The notes: generated by a model not told the origin, from the sequence alone. A DNA stretch of 64,000 nucleotides from JAEUJM01 sp041918615 (GCA_041918615.1 JAYRVH010000043.1:62001-126000), one strand, 5' to 3'; counted from the first letter of the stretch, positions 43,433 to 52,673 are shown. Numbers and translations: made by a program.

Positions 43433-44800
43433 TCAGAGAAGGGACACGACGGGGCGGAACTTCCCGCTCGGGCCACGCTCGATGGACTCGGCCACCTCGA
43501 CCACGACCGCCATCGGACCGACCCGCCGGTGCATGCGCTCCTGGATCGTCCCGACCGTCGCCGGCGCGAAGCCCGTTCCGGGGACGACGACGACACGGAG
43601 CGAATCAAGCGTCTCCTGCACCACCTGGGCCTCGGCGACCGGCAGGTCATGGAACACCGGATTGACCCAGAACACCCGCCCGCCGGCAGGGGTCTGGATC
43701 ATGTCCTGCGCGCGTCCCTCGACCGCCGGCAGGACGGGCAGGGCTCGGCCACACCCGCAGCGGTGCCCCACCTCCGGCGCTCGACCCCGGTCACCGACGT
43801 CGTAACGGACGAGGGGCATGGTGTCGTTCACCAGGCCCGTGGCCACCAGTCTCCCCACCTCGCCGGCCGGCACGGGCCGGTCGTGCTCGTCGAGCACCTC
43901 GACCACGCCGGCCTCGGGCCACAGGTGCATCGTGCCCGCTTCACACTCGCTCGCCCCCATCACCATCTCGGCCATGCCGTAGGTCTCTCGAACCGGGCAG
44001 TCGAAGAACGCCTCGATCACCTCCCGGTGAGCCGGCTGCACCGGCTCGGCGTTGGCGATCACGACCCGGGGCCCGTCACCCCGGAGCCCCGCGTCGAGAG
44101 CGATCCTTGCGAGGTAGGCCAGCGACGACGGATACGCCACCAGGTGCGTCGGTCGGTACCGGCCAAGTGCCCGCACGTAGTCGGCGACGGTCCGTGCACT
44201 CAGGCAGTTGGCGGCCAGGTACAGCTGCCGGAGGCCCGGGTTCCACACCCAGTACGGCGGTCGCTCCCGCCCGGCCGAGGCCACCATCCTGCCGCCGAGG
44301 ATCGCCCACCGATCATGTCGGCTGACGCCGTGCCAGCGACGGGCCCGAGCCTCGTAGAGGGCGAACCACGAGCGCACTGCCGCTCTGGACGAAACCACCG
44401 TGAGGGGCGTTCCGCTGGTCCCGCTCGTGTGGTCCTCCAACCGTCGTCGCGACGCGTCGTCGGCCACGAAGTCAGCCGGCGATCGCTGGAGATCGCCCTT
44501 GGCGACCACCGGCCAGGCCGAAGGGTCCGACGGATCGAGACCGGGGTGGCCGGCGAACCAGGTGCGGTAGAACCCGACGTGGCCCGCCGCGTGGGCCAGC
44601 ACGACGGCGAGCCGCTCGTCCTGCCACGCGGCCCACTCGCCGGCACTCCAGTGGTCGCGTTCGAGGGCGGCCGCGACCCTGGCCTCGGCCCCGCTCCCGT
44701 AACGCTGCTGTCGCAGCATGAGCCCCCGGGCACCCACGGCCAGCACCTTGAGCGGATAGGGGCTCCGGGCGAAGACGGCCTCGCGTCGATCAGTGGCCAA
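43433..44800 (-). CDS. CapK/PaaK-like adenylate-forming enzyme
   Basis: 455 residues from TTG 44800, overlapping the upstream PGT stop by 11 bases. The ATP-binding loop is DHTSGTSGTPLTVVSS, followed by VIANAEPVQPAHREVIEAF, RETYGMAEMV and VRYDVGDRGRA, the order seen in phenylacetate-CoA ligase (PaaK). A Cys-rich insert GHRCGCGRALPVLP is also typical of PaaK/CapK. In capsule loci CapK-like proteins are common but their reaction is unproven; activating an acid to be attached to the glycan is plausible. Confidence 0.85.
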   Translation of the reverse strand: MATDRREAVFARSPYPLKVLAVGARGLMLRQQRYGSGAEARVAAALERDHWSAGEWAAWQDERLAVVLAHAAGHVGFYRTWFAGHPGLDPSDPSAWPVVAKGDLQRSPADFVADDASRRRLEDHTSGTSGTPLTVVSSRAAVRSWFALYEARARRWHGVSRHDRWAILGGRMVASAGRERPPYWVWNPGLRQLYLAANCLSARTVADYVRALGRYRPTHLVAYPSSLAYLARIALDAGLRGDGPRVVIANAEPVQPAHREVIEAFFDCPVRETYGMAEMVMGASECEAGTMHLWPEAGVVEVLDEHDRPVPAGEVGRLVATGLVNDTMPLVRYDVGDRGRAPEVGHRCGCGRALPVLPAVEGRAQDMIQTPAGGRVFWVNPVFHDLPVAEAQVVQETLDSLRVVVVPGTGFAPATVGTIQERMHRRVGPMAVVVEVAESIERGPSGKFRPVVSLL

Positions 44801-45515
44801 GCGTCGCCGCCGCCGGCGCCGTGAGCTCGACGCCATGGCGGGCGAGCAGGTCGGCCGCCTCGGGGACCTCACGGGCGATCCGGCGATGGAGCGTCGTGGC
44901 CGACCGACCGGCGACGAACCGCTCGACGAGCGCCCAGACGACGAGCAGGTCGACGAGCGGCGACGCATGCTCGAGGTACCACCGGTCGATCGCGAGCTTC
45001 ACCGGGACCATCTCGGCCTGGTAGCGCTCGAGGTCGTCGGCGCCGATGCCCGCCTCGACATCATGGACGAGCACCTGCGTCGGCCCGGCGATCCCCGGCA
45101 CGGCCTCGAGGACCCCCTGCCAGGCGGGGTCGTCCACATCGACGTAGACGGGCGTCTCGGGCCGGGGCCCGAGCAGTGCCATCTCGCCACGAACGACGTT
45201 GGCGAGCTGTGGCAGCTCGTCCAGCCGGTTGTGCCGCAACCGCTGGCCGAGGCGGGTCACCCGCGGGTCGCTCCCCGCGGTGAGCGGGGCCCCGCCGGCG
45301 AGGCCGTCGGCGCCGGCGACCGTCATCGACCGGAACTTCGACATCGGGAACGGAACGCCGTGGCGACCCACACGCGGCAGTCGCACGATCACGGGGCCGC
45401 CGTCCGTGACGCGCACCGCGGCCCAGACCGCGATCAGGAGGGGCGAGGACACCACCACCAGGACCATCGCGGCGAGCCGGTCCACCCGCCAACGAAACGG
45501 GAGCCACGGGCTCAC
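44790..45515 (-). CDS. initiating phosphoglycosyl transferase (bacterial sugar transferase)
   Basis: 241 residues from GTG 45515 (GTGA overlap with the aminotransferase stop). A hydrophobic segment at about 12-35 (VDRLAAMVLVVVSSPLLIAV) matches the re-entrant helix of PglC/WbaP-type enzymes. KFRSMTVAGADG, then TRLGQRLRHNRLDELPQLAN and RGEMALLGPRPETPVYV, is the catalytic core. It would move a phospho-sugar from a UDP donor to polyprenyl phosphate, the first step of lipid-linked glycan assembly. The long C-terminus lacks the usual short ending. Confidence 0.9.
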   Translation of the reverse strand: MSPWLPFRWRVDRLAAMVLVVVSSPLLIAVWAAVRVTDGGPVIVRLPRVGRHGVPFPMSKFRSMTVAGADGLAGGAPLTAGSDPRVTRLGQRLRHNRLDELPQLANVVRGEMALLGPRPETPVYVDVDDPAWQGVLEAVPGIAGPTQVLVHDVEAGIGADDLERYQAEMVPVKLAIDRWYLEHASPLVDLLVVWALVERFVAGRSATTLHRRIAREVPEAADLLARHGVELTAPAAATLGH

Positions 45516-46666
45516 GGCAGCGCGCTCATGAAGACCTCGCAGACCCGGTCGACCTCGGCGTCGGAGAGGCCGGGGTGGAGCGGCAGGGAGATCTGACGAT
45601 GTGCCATCTCGTCGGCCACCGGCGTGCCCGACGGGCCGATGACCGCGTTTTTGGCGAACCAGTCGTAGTCGTGCAAGGGCCGGAAGTGCAGGCTGGTGCC
45701 GATGTCGGCCCGGTCGAGCGAGGCGAACACCGAGCGTCGGTCCACGTCCGCCGCCAACGCGACCGCCAAGAGGTGGTCCGCCATGCCGTCGTGCAGCTCG
45801 CGGGGAACGAACTGGATGCTGTCGACACCGTCCAGCTGCCTGCGGTACCGGAGCACGAGCTCACGCCGACGCGCCTGCATCGCATCGAACCGGTGGAGCT
45901 GCGACCTCGCCAGCGCCGCCAGGATGTCGGAGAGATTGGCTTTGTACCCCGGCCCCAACACGTCGGTGGTGACGTCGGGGTCCCACGCCGCCCCCGCCTT
46001 GCGCGTCAGCCCGTGCAACCGGAAGGCCGACGCGAACGCCGCGAGGCCCGGATCGTCGGTGGCCAGCGCCCCACCCTCACCCGATGTCAGGTTCTTCGTG
46101 GCGTAGAACGAAAAGGCCGCACCGGCGGTGCCCGAACCGGCGATCTTGCCCCGATGGTCGGACGCACCGAACGCGTGGGCGGCATCTTCCACGATCGGCA
46201 CACCCGCCGACGCACACAACCCGTGCGCTTCCTCGTCCACCGGCGTCCCCCCGAAGTGCACCAGCACCACGGCGTCCAAACCCTCGTCGAGGGCTGCCGC
46301 CAGCGACTCCATCGAGACGTTCATCGTCTCGGGATCCGAATCCAACAACACCGCCGTCGCCCCGTGGTGGATCGGTGCGAATGCCGACGCGGGGAACGTC
46401 CACGTGGGCACCCCCACGCGCGCCCCCGCGGGCAACCCCAGGTAGGCGAACGACAGCTCCAACGCCGCCGTTCCCGACGACACCGCCAGCACGTGCGGGC
46501 ACCCCAGGTACGCCGCCAACTCCTCCTCGAGCGCCGCCGCCTCGCGCCCGGAGGTCAGCCAGCCACTGCGCAGGACGCGCACGACGGCGGCGACGTCGTC
46601 GTCGGTGATGCTCGGGTCTGCGAGCCCGATGGGCCCCACCTCGTCCACCCCGTCCCCCTCGCTCAT
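45512..46666 (-). CDS. DegT/DnrJ/EryC1 family sugar aminotransferase
   Basis: 384 residues from ATG 46666 (GTG 46672 is two codons further upstream). IGLADPSITDDDVAAVVRVL, GWLTSGREAAALEEELAAYL and AVSSGTAALELSFAYLGL are standard; the PLP lysine lies in FYATKNLTSGEGGALAT (about residue 190). SLHFRPLHDYDWF and SLPLHPGLSDAEVDRVC mark the C-terminal part. It would aminate a 4-keto or 3-keto nucleotide sugar. No sugar dehydratase is in the window, so that enzyme must lie elsewhere. Confidence 0.92.
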   Translation of the reverse strand: MSEGDGVDEVGPIGLADPSITDDDVAAVVRVLRSGWLTSGREAAALEEELAAYLGCPHVLAVSSGTAALELSFAYLGLPAGARVGVPTWTFPASAFAPIHHGATAVLLDSDPETMNVSMESLAAALDEGLDAVVLVHFGGTPVDEEAHGLCASAGVPIVEDAAHAFGASDHRGKIAGSGTAGAAFSFYATKNLTSGEGGALATDDPGLAAFASAFRLHGLTRKAGAAWDPDVTTDVLGPGYKANLSDILAALARSQLHRFDAMQARRRELVLRYRRQLDGVDSIQFVPRELHDGMADHLLAVALAADVDRRSVFASLDRADIGTSLHFRPLHDYDWFAKNAVIGPSGTPVADEMAHRQISLPLHPGLSDAEVDRVCEVFMSALP

Positions 46667-46675
46667 GGCCACCCC

Positions 46676-46681
46676 ATCGTA
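46676..46681 (-). promoter_or_regulatory. candidate -10 box TACGAT for the aminotransferase operon
   Basis: On the minus strand TACGAT lies 9 bases before ATG 46666. It would drive aminotransferase, PGT and CapK-like genes together. Confidence 0.45.
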
Positions 46682-46756
46682 CCGGACACAGACAGTGGCA
46701 GAGTCACCGCACCCCCAGACGACATCGCGCTCTCCGAGGCCTCGGCGGGGAGCGGA

Positions 46757-48106
46757 TCAGGTGGTGGGCGTCCGGCGTCGCCGGCGCAGAGGGAAGCGCA
46801 ACGACACGCCTCGCCCGCCGCCGGGCCGGGGGACCGCGGACGGTGCCGTCGTCGCCTCCACGCGCTCGATCTCGGCCGCGAGCTCGGGGAAGGTGGCGGC
46901 GAACGACTCCCCACGGATGAAATCGCGGCCGGCGGTGACGCGGAGGAACTCCTGCCACTCGTGGGCCTCGTCGCCACCGCCTCCACCCATGAACTCGACC
47001 AGCTCGTCCAGCTGGGCACGGACATCGGGCGGCCACGGCCGATGCGCTGACTCCTGTCGGCGGGCCAGGTGCCGACGGGTCGAGTCCTTCAGTGCAGGAG
47101 GCATCGCCTGCAGGTTGTAGTGACGCGGGTAGTGGACCAGGTTCAGGTTGAGATGCACGGCGCCGAGATGCTCGCTCGCCACCAACCAGTCGACGAGGTC
47201 GGGCAGGTACCAGGCGTTCAGGGGGCTGACCGAGCAGTTGAGCGACACGAGCAGTCGATCAGAGGTCATCGAGGCGTAGCGCGCCAGGTTGGCCTCGGTC
47301 TGCGCCCAGCTCGCGGGCGCCCGCTCGTACTCGAAGCGCCCACCGATGTCGTCGATGCTGAGGGTGAGCACCACCATGGCGAACGCCGGCAGGTGCGCCA
47401 GGATGCGTTCATCGACGACGGCCCCGTTCGTGGTGAGCAGCAGGGTCATCTGCCCCGCACGCCCGTCGGCCACGATCATCTCCAGGATCTCGCGGTTCTC
47501 CCGCGACAACATGGGCTCGCCGCCCGTCAGCTCGAGATGGTCGAGGCCCCCGACCCAGCGCTGGAAGATCTCCCGATTCACCGGGTCATGGGTGATCTTG
47601 TTGGCTCGGAAGTAGTCCTTGTTGTCGACGAGGTACGGGTCGGCGTCGTCACCTCCCACCGCCAGCTCTTCCCGCAGCCACAGTGAGGACGCGACGGGCC
47701 CGCAGATCCGGCACTTCAGGTTGCACACGTTCGTGAGCTTGAGGTCGAGCGCGGCTGGTTGCGGGGGAGCGACATCGTCGTAGTCGGGTGGGGTGGTGAT
47801 GCCACGGTCCGCCAGATAGGTCTGACGGAAGCTGGCGATGCCCGCCGCCTCCTCGTCCCAACACGACGAGCACTCGGCGGGCTGCACACCATTGCGGAAG
47901 TCCCGCCGCAGGCGTTGCATGGCCTCGCCGTTCCAGACCTCGTCGAGGTCACCGTCGCGCATGTTGGTGAGCTGGTAGCCCGAATCGGGCGACGGCTGGG
48001 CGAACTTGCAGCACGGCCGAGTCGACCCGTTCACGTCGGTCGACAAGTTGAGCCACGGCAGCGGGCAGACGGTGTCCGGCAGGGCGGACCGCTCCGGCGG
48101 GGTCAT
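46757..48106 (-). CDS. radical SAM protein 1, twitch/SPASM-like N-terminus
   Basis: 449 residues. The SAM-cluster motif LTNVCNLKCRICG gives C128-x3-C132-x2-C135, followed by LELTGGEPMLSRENREIL and LLLTTNGAVVDE. Before it is a cysteine module: C14 in CPLPWLNLSTDVNG, the pair C32-C33, DEVWNGEAM, and C79/C82 in ECSSCW. This is the layout of twitch-domain radical SAM proteins, where the extra cysteines may hold a second iron-sulphur cluster. The C-terminus is basic and lacks the extra domain of proteins 2, 3 and 5. It is divergent from radical SAM gene 2. Substrate unknown. Confidence 0.88.
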   Translation of the reverse strand: MTPPERSALPDTVCPLPWLNLSTDVNGSTRPCCKFAQPSPDSGYQLTNMRDGDLDEVWNGEAMQRLRRDFRNGVQPAECSSCWDEEAAGIASFRQTYLADRGITTPPDYDDVAPPQPAALDLKLTNVCNLKCRICGPVASSLWLREELAVGGDDADPYLVDNKDYFRANKITHDPVNREIFQRWVGGLDHLELTGGEPMLSRENREILEMIVADGRAGQMTLLLTTNGAVVDERILAHLPAFAMVVLTLSIDDIGGRFEYERAPASWAQTEANLARYASMTSDRLLVSLNCSVSPLNAWYLPDLVDWLVASEHLGAVHLNLNLVHYPRHYNLQAMPPALKDSTRRHLARRQESAHRPWPPDVRAQLDELVEFMGGGGGDEAHEWQEFLRVTAGRDFIRGESFAATFPELAAEIERVEATTAPSAVPRPGGGRGVSLRFPLRRRRRTPTT

Positions 48107-48114
48107 CGCCGCTC

Positions 48115-48120
48115 AGTGTG
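48115..48120 (-). promoter_or_regulatory. -10-like CACACT before radical SAM gene 1
   Basis: On the minus strand CACACT lies 8 bases before ATG 48106, one base from the TACACT boxes of the sister genes. Confidence 0.3.
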
Positions 48121-48143
48121 GCAGATCGATCGGTCCCCGCCTC

Positions 48144-48149
48144 TACACT
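48144..48149 (+). promoter_or_regulatory. -10 box TACACT before radical SAM gene 2
   Basis: TACACT in the context CTCTACACTC, 12 bases before GTG 48162. The same TACACT core precedes the genes at 61267, 63926 and 55364. Confidence 0.5.
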
Positions 48150-48161
48150 CCACCCGTCCCG

Positions 48162-49886
48162 GTGCATGCCCCGCCCCGGCGCCAGGGTTGGAGGTCGGCG
48201 TTGGAACACGCGCAACGCGAAGCCTACGACGCCACCCGGGACTTCTCCCGGGTGGGCTTCCGGTCGGCCTGCTACGCGCCGCACACCTCGATGTACCTCG
48301 ACCCGCGGGGCGATGTACGGGCGTGCTGCCAGAACGTCCAGCACGTGCTCGGCAACGTCACGGTGACCCGTCTGCCCGACATCTGGTCCGGAGCGCCCGC
48401 AGAGGAGCTCCGCGCTGCGCTCGTCGACTACGACCTGAGCCTCGGCTGCCGTTTCTGCCAGTGGCAGATCGACGACGGCAACGAGCGAGGCGTGTTCGCC
48501 AGGGACTTCGACCTCCTCCCGCTCTCCGCTCCCGAGCCGACCTGGCCGCAACGGCTCGAGTTCGCCCTGAGCAACACGTGCAACCTCGAGTGCGTGATGT
48601 GCGACGGCGAACTGTCGTCCATGATCCGCTCGCGCCGCGAGCACCGCCCACCGCTGCCCAGGGTGTACGACGATCAGTTCTTCGAGGATCTCCGCCCCTT
48701 CCTCGCCCACCTCAGCGAGGCGCGGTTCCTCGGCGGCGAGCCCTTCCTGGCCGCCGAGAGCTTCCGTGTGTGGGACCTGATGATCGAAGACGGCCTCCGC
48801 ACCCCGTGTCGTGTCACCACCAACGGGACCCACTGGAACGAGCGCATCGAGCGCGTGCTCGACGCGTTCCCCGTGTCCATCGCCGTGTCGCTCGACGGGG
48901 TGTCCGCCACCACCTTCGAGGCCATCCGGGTGCGGGCGTCGCACGACGGCGTCCAGGCCAACTGGAAACGGTTCCGTGACTACACCACGGCCCGGGGCAC
49001 CGACCTCGAGATCAGCTTCTGCCTCATGCAGGAGAACTGGTCCGAGTTCGGCGACATGCTGGCGTTCGGCGACACCTGGGGGGCGCGGGTCAACCTCAAC
49101 ACGGTGATCCACCCCGACCACGGCCTGTACCAACTCCCGCTCGACGAGTTCGACGTCGTCCTGGCATCGCTCGAGCGGCGTGATCGGAAGCTCCGCCGGA
49201 AGCTCGCGCTCAATCGCGACGTCTGGATCGGCGAGTTGGCCCGACTCCGGCACTGGCGCGACACCAGTCGGGCCGCCGGCGAGGCGCGCACCCTCTACTT
49301 CCACCGCTCGATCGAGCCCGCGACCGACGAGGTGCCCGTCCATCTGGGTGCCATGGCCTCCACCGATGCCGCGGAGAACGGGGTCGGAGCGGCGCCGGCG
49401 CCCGCGCCGGCGGACGATGGTGACGCGGCACCCCTGCCCGCGGCTCTGCGACACTCCGACCCGACGTGCGACCCGAGGTGCGACCCGACGATCACTCTGG
49501 TCGAGGCGGGGAGACGGGTGATCGAAGGCATGGCAACCGACCACGTGTCGGTCCTGAGATGCGATCGGGATGACGTCGTGGCCGAGGTCGGCGGCGACGG
49601 CGCCTCGTTCCTCGGTATCGATGCCGCCGTGTGCGTCGGCCGGCCGTTCGCCCACGTGGCCGGACTCGTGGCGAGCAGCCTGGGCGAACCGGTCACGGCG
49701 ATCGACGACCGCCACCTCGGTGGCGGCGCGTTCCGGCGCCTGGTGTACGGCGACCCTGCGTCCACCTGCCACTTCGTCCAGGTCCTGTCGTTCCCCCGTT
49801 GGTCGAACGGGGAATTCGACGGCTCGACCACGGTGGCCGCCCGCTCGTCCGAGGCGCCGGCCTGGGCCTCTGGCGACGACGGCTGA
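48162..49886 (+). CDS. radical SAM protein 2 with N-terminal Cys module and C-terminal extension
   Basis: 574 residues from GTG 48162. N-terminal module: C37 (RSACYAPHTSMYLDPRGD), C55-C56, LPDIWSGAPAEEL, C96/C99. Radical SAM motif: SNTCNLECVMCDGE (C140, C144, C147), then ARFLGGEPFLAAESFRVW and CRVTTNGTHW. From about 445 to 550 there is an added domain with LRCDRDDVVAEVGG, FLGIDAAVCVGRPFAHV and HFVQVLSFPRW, which recurs in proteins 3 and 5. A low-complexity linker (about 405-440) with a DPTCDPRCDPT repeat joins it. Substrate unknown; neighbours point to a surface glycan or an aminoacyl group. Confidence 0.88.
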   Translation: MHAPPRRQGWRSALEHAQREAYDATRDFSRVGFRSACYAPHTSMYLDPRGDVRACCQNVQHVLGNVTVTRLPDIWSGAPAEELRAALVDYDLSLGCRFCQWQIDDGNERGVFARDFDLLPLSAPEPTWPQRLEFALSNTCNLECVMCDGELSSMIRSRREHRPPLPRVYDDQFFEDLRPFLAHLSEARFLGGEPFLAAESFRVWDLMIEDGLRTPCRVTTNGTHWNERIERVLDAFPVSIAVSLDGVSATTFEAIRVRASHDGVQANWKRFRDYTTARGTDLEISFCLMQENWSEFGDMLAFGDTWGARVNLNTVIHPDHGLYQLPLDEFDVVLASLERRDRKLRRKLALNRDVWIGELARLRHWRDTSRAAGEARTLYFHRSIEPATDEVPVHLGAMASTDAAENGVGAAPAPAPADDGDAAPLPAALRHSDPTCDPRCDPTITLVEAGRRVIEGMATDHVSVLRCDRDDVVAEVGGDGASFLGIDAAVCVGRPFAHVAGLVASSLGEPVTAIDDRHLGGGAFRRLVYGDPASTCHFVQVLSFPRWSNGEFDGSTTVAARSSEAPAWASGDDG

Positions 49887-49918
49887 CACCTGGCGTCGGT
49901 CTCCGGTCCGGCCTGCCG

Positions 49919-51361
49919 TCAGCCCACCGGCGCGTGTGGCTGCTCCGTGTCGACCCAGGCGAAGTAGAGCCAGGTGCCCGGGGACCCACCCTGGTCAGCC
50001 TCCGCCGGTACGGCCAGCACATGGAGGTCGCGCCCGGCGGCGAATCGGACGACGCTCAACTCGATGCCGCCGACCGCCGGTCGGACATCGACGCCCGCGA
50101 CCGCACCCAGAGCGGTTGCGACCACGGCCTGCAGGTCACGGTGATGACGCCCAACGAGCGCCGCCGCGGCAATGCCGAGGACCGGCCCGTTCGGGACGAC
50201 CCGCCGGACGTAGCCTCGACCGTCGAGCTCGAGCCTCGGTGTCCCATCCCTGGCGTAACGGTCACGGAGCGCCCGGGCCGCAACCCGGTCCGCGAGTTGG
50301 CGCCGGAGCTTGCCCACCTCATCGGACCAGGTCCCGATGCTCAGGGTGAACGAGCCGCGTTCACGATCGTCCTGGCGTGCCAGGTCCGTCACGACGGCGT
50401 CGAAGTCGGCCTGGCCGAGATGGTCGAGCGACAGGGCTGCGGGCTGCACGACGCTGTTCACCGCACACGCGACCCCCAACTCGTCGGCCAGGCGACAGAA
50501 GTCGCCGAACTCCTGCCAGTTCGCCGTCATCAGACAGAAGGTGACGCTCACGTAGGTCCCCCGCCGCTCGGCCCACTCGCAGAATCGATCCAGGTTCCGC
50601 CGGACCCCATCCCAGGAAGCGCCGCGGCGGATGGACTCGTAGGTCTTCGCGGTGGCGGCGTCGAGCGAGACGGAGACGTCGACGGGCAACATCGACAGGA
50701 TCCGCTCGATCCGTGGCGACCAGTGGGTCCCGTTGGTGGTCACGTGACACCGGGTTGCGAGACCCAGCTCGACGAGCATCTCCATCACGCGGAGCGTCTC
50801 ACCGGCGAGGAAGGGCTCACCGCCGAGGAACTTCACCCGTTCGAGATGCGGCAGGAAGGGTCGCAGATCCTCGAAGAACGCATCGTCGTAGACCGTGGGG
50901 AGCGGCGGCCGACCCTCGACCTGCGACCGGATCGACGACGACCACTCGCCGTTGCACATCACACATCGCAGGTTGCAGGTGTTGCTGATCGACAACTCGA
51001 GCTGCACGGGCCACGCGGGCTCGGCGCTGTCGACGTCGAACCCATCGAACCAACGGGCGTAGGCGAGCTCGGGATGCCCGCCCGACAGGTGGGGGCTGCA
51101 GAAGCCGCACCCCAAGGTGAGGTCATCGGCCTCCATCGCTCTGCGGAGCGACCGGGCCCGCTCGCCGCGCCAGATGTCACCGAGGCCGGTCTGGGTGATG
51201 TTGCCGAGGGTGTGCCGCTCGTTCATGCAACACGCCCGAACGTTTCCATGCTGATCGAGGTACATGGAAGCGAACGGGGCAAGACAGGCGACCGGCGCCG
51301 CTGGGCGCTCGCCCGCCGGCCCGGGAGCCCCTCGCACCGGGCTTCCCGCGGATCGCCGCAC
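49919..51361 (-). CDS. radical SAM protein 3 with C-terminal extension
   Basis: 480 residues from GTG 51361, placed 6 bases after a TACCCT box. N-terminal module: C26 (CLAPFASMYLDQHGNVRACC), C44-C45, LGDIWRGERARSL, C85/C88. Radical SAM motif: SNTCNLRCVMCNGE (C129, C133, C136), then VKFLGGEPFLAGETLRVM and CHVTTNGTHW. Residues about 375-457 form the same extra domain as in protein 2 (LDGRGYVRRVVPNGP, LGIAAAALVGRH). It is closely related to protein 2, with which it converges, leaving 32 bases between stops. Confidence 0.88.
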   Translation of the reverse strand: MRRSAGSPVRGAPGPAGERPAAPVACLAPFASMYLDQHGNVRACCMNERHTLGNITQTGLGDIWRGERARSLRRAMEADDLTLGCGFCSPHLSGGHPELAYARWFDGFDVDSAEPAWPVQLELSISNTCNLRCVMCNGEWSSSIRSQVEGRPPLPTVYDDAFFEDLRPFLPHLERVKFLGGEPFLAGETLRVMEMLVELGLATRCHVTTNGTHWSPRIERILSMLPVDVSVSLDAATAKTYESIRRGASWDGVRRNLDRFCEWAERRGTYVSVTFCLMTANWQEFGDFCRLADELGVACAVNSVVQPAALSLDHLGQADFDAVVTDLARQDDRERGSFTLSIGTWSDEVGKLRRQLADRVAARALRDRYARDGTPRLELDGRGYVRRVVPNGPVLGIAAAALVGRHHRDLQAVVATALGAVAGVDVRPAVGGIELSVVRFAAGRDLHVLAVPAEADQGGSPGTWLYFAWVDTEQPHAPVG

Positions 51362-51367
51362 GAGTCG

Positions 51368-51373
51368 AGGGTA
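51368..51373 (-). promoter_or_regulatory. candidate -10 box TACCCT for radical SAM gene 3
   Basis: On the minus strand TACCCT is followed by 6 bases and GTG 51361. Confidence 0.5.
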
Positions 51374-51418
51374 CCTGACGGCCCGGTCCCGACCCCGTGG
51401 CCGAGACGAACCAGCACG

Positions 51419-51424
51419 TAGTCT
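51419..51424 (+). promoter_or_regulatory. candidate -10 box TAGTCT for mini-ORF and GT gene
   Basis: TAGTCT is followed by 8 bases and the ATG (51433) of a 22-codon ORF. It is divergent from the TACCCT box at 51368. Confidence 0.45.
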
Positions 51425-51432
51425 GGACCCTC

Positions 51433-51501
51433 ATGTGCAGCCGTGTCGGCGCCAGGAGCAGCAGCCGCTCCGTCCCCGCCCTGGCCACCCGCCCGGCGTG
51501 A
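51433..51501 (+). CDS. mini-ORF (22 codons) overlapping the GT start
   Basis: ATG start, peptide beginning MCSRVGARSSSRS and ending ATRPA, stop TGA 51499-51501. The stop overlaps the GTG of the glycosyltransferase at 51498 (GTGA). Ser- and Arg-rich, with one Cys at position 2. Translational coupling is the simplest role; a peptide product next to radical SAM genes is a remote option. Confidence 0.4.
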   Translation: MCSRVGARSSSRSVPALATRPA

Positions 51502-52670
51502 CGCCGCCGTCCGTGCTGTTCGTGGGCCATGGCGCCGACCGCACCGGGCCACCGGTCTTCCTCGCCAACTTCCAGCGGTGGCTCGCCTCCCATGCCGACA
51601 CCGAGTTCGCGACGGTGCTCACCCGGGGCGGCGACCTCCTGGAGGACTACCGGCAGTGGGGGCCTGTGCGCGTTCTCGACCAGCGGTGGACCCTCCCCCG
51701 CATCGCGCAACAGGGCCTTGTCCGCATCGGCCGGACCGGACCGGCATCGCGGCTGCGCTCGCTCCGGGACGAGGGGCACCTCCGCGACTGGCGACGGGCG
51801 CGCGTGGTGTATGTGAACACGGCCTCGCCGGCGACGCTGCGCGTCCTGGCGCTCGTCCCGGGCTCCGCTGTGGTGATGGCGCACGTCCACGAGATGGAGG
51901 TCGCCCTGCGCTACCAACTCGACGAGGCCGAGCGCCGGCTGCTCCTCGACCGCCCGGATCGATTCGTCGTGGCCTCTCAGGCCGTCGCGGACAACCTCAG
52001 TGAGAACCATGGCGTGGCACCTGACCGGATCGAGGTGCATCACGAGTTCGTCGAGCCGGTCAGCCCGGTCTCGGACCGCGACCGCGGCCGCCTCCGCGAG
52101 GAGCGGGGCATCGCCGCCGATGCCTTCGTGGTCGGGGCGTCCGGAATGACCGAGTGGCGCAAGGGGCCCGACCTGTTCGTCCGCCTCGCGCACGAGGTGC
52201 GGCGACGCACCGACCGTCCGCTCGACTTCGTGTGGGTGGGCGGCGCCACGACCGGCCCCGAGTGGTGGCCGCTCGATCACGACGCCCGTCACCTCGGCGT
52301 CGACGACATCGTCCGGTTCACGGGGGCCCACGACGACCCCGGGTCCTGGTTCAGGCTCTGCGACCTGTTCGCGGTGACGTCGCGCGAGGATGCCTTCCCG
52401 CTTGCCGCGCTCGAGGCAGCGACCGCGGGCGTACCCCTCGTCACCTTCGACACCGGCGGCATCGTCGAGTTCGTGACCGACGGGGCGGGGGGCGTCGTGG
52501 TCGCCTACCCGGACCTCGACGCGTTCGCCGCGACCGTGACCGCGCTGGCCGAGGACGAGCCGCGACGCTCCCGGCTGGCCGACGCCGCGGCGCAGCACGC
52601 CCGGATGCAGCATCTCACCGACATCGGTGCCCCCAGGCTCCTTCGGACCCTGGAGCGCCTCATCCCCTGA
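51498..52670 (+). CDS. GT4-like glycosyltransferase, paralogue a
   Basis: 390 residues from GTG 51498. The N-domain has FVGHGADRTGPPVFLANFQR, YVNTASPATLRVLAL and MAHVHEMEVALRYQLDE, shared with the genes at 56684, 57772 and 58965. The donor domain shows GASGMTEWRKGPDLFVRL, FVWVGGATTGPEWW and TSREDAFPLAALEAATAGVP (E-x7-E region). It lies between a radical SAM gene and the NRPS-like gene, with only 3 bases to the convergent NRPS-like stop. The sugar is unknown. Confidence 0.88.
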   Translation: MTPPSVLFVGHGADRTGPPVFLANFQRWLASHADTEFATVLTRGGDLLEDYRQWGPVRVLDQRWTLPRIAQQGLVRIGRTGPASRLRSLRDEGHLRDWRRARVVYVNTASPATLRVLALVPGSAVVMAHVHEMEVALRYQLDEAERRLLLDRPDRFVVASQAVADNLSENHGVAPDRIEVHHEFVEPVSPVSDRDRGRLREERGIAADAFVVGASGMTEWRKGPDLFVRLAHEVRRRTDRPLDFVWVGGATTGPEWWPLDHDARHLGVDDIVRFTGAHDDPGSWFRLCDLFAVTSREDAFPLAALEAATAGVPLVTFDTGGIVEFVTDGAGGVVVAYPDLDAFAATVTALAEDEPRRSRLADAAAQHARMQHLTDIGAPRLLRTLERLIP

Positions 52671-52673
52671 TCC

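Noticed and set aside
49457..49492. 12-base near-repeat encoding DPTCDPRCDPT in radical SAM gene 2
   Set aside because: Short and imperfect, within a low-complexity linker; no sign of a functional repeat or metal site beyond the two cysteines.
47949..49889. Minus-strand open frame of about 646 codons opposite radical SAM gene 2
   Set aside because: The plus strand has the radical SAM motif and cysteine module; the minus frame has no motif.
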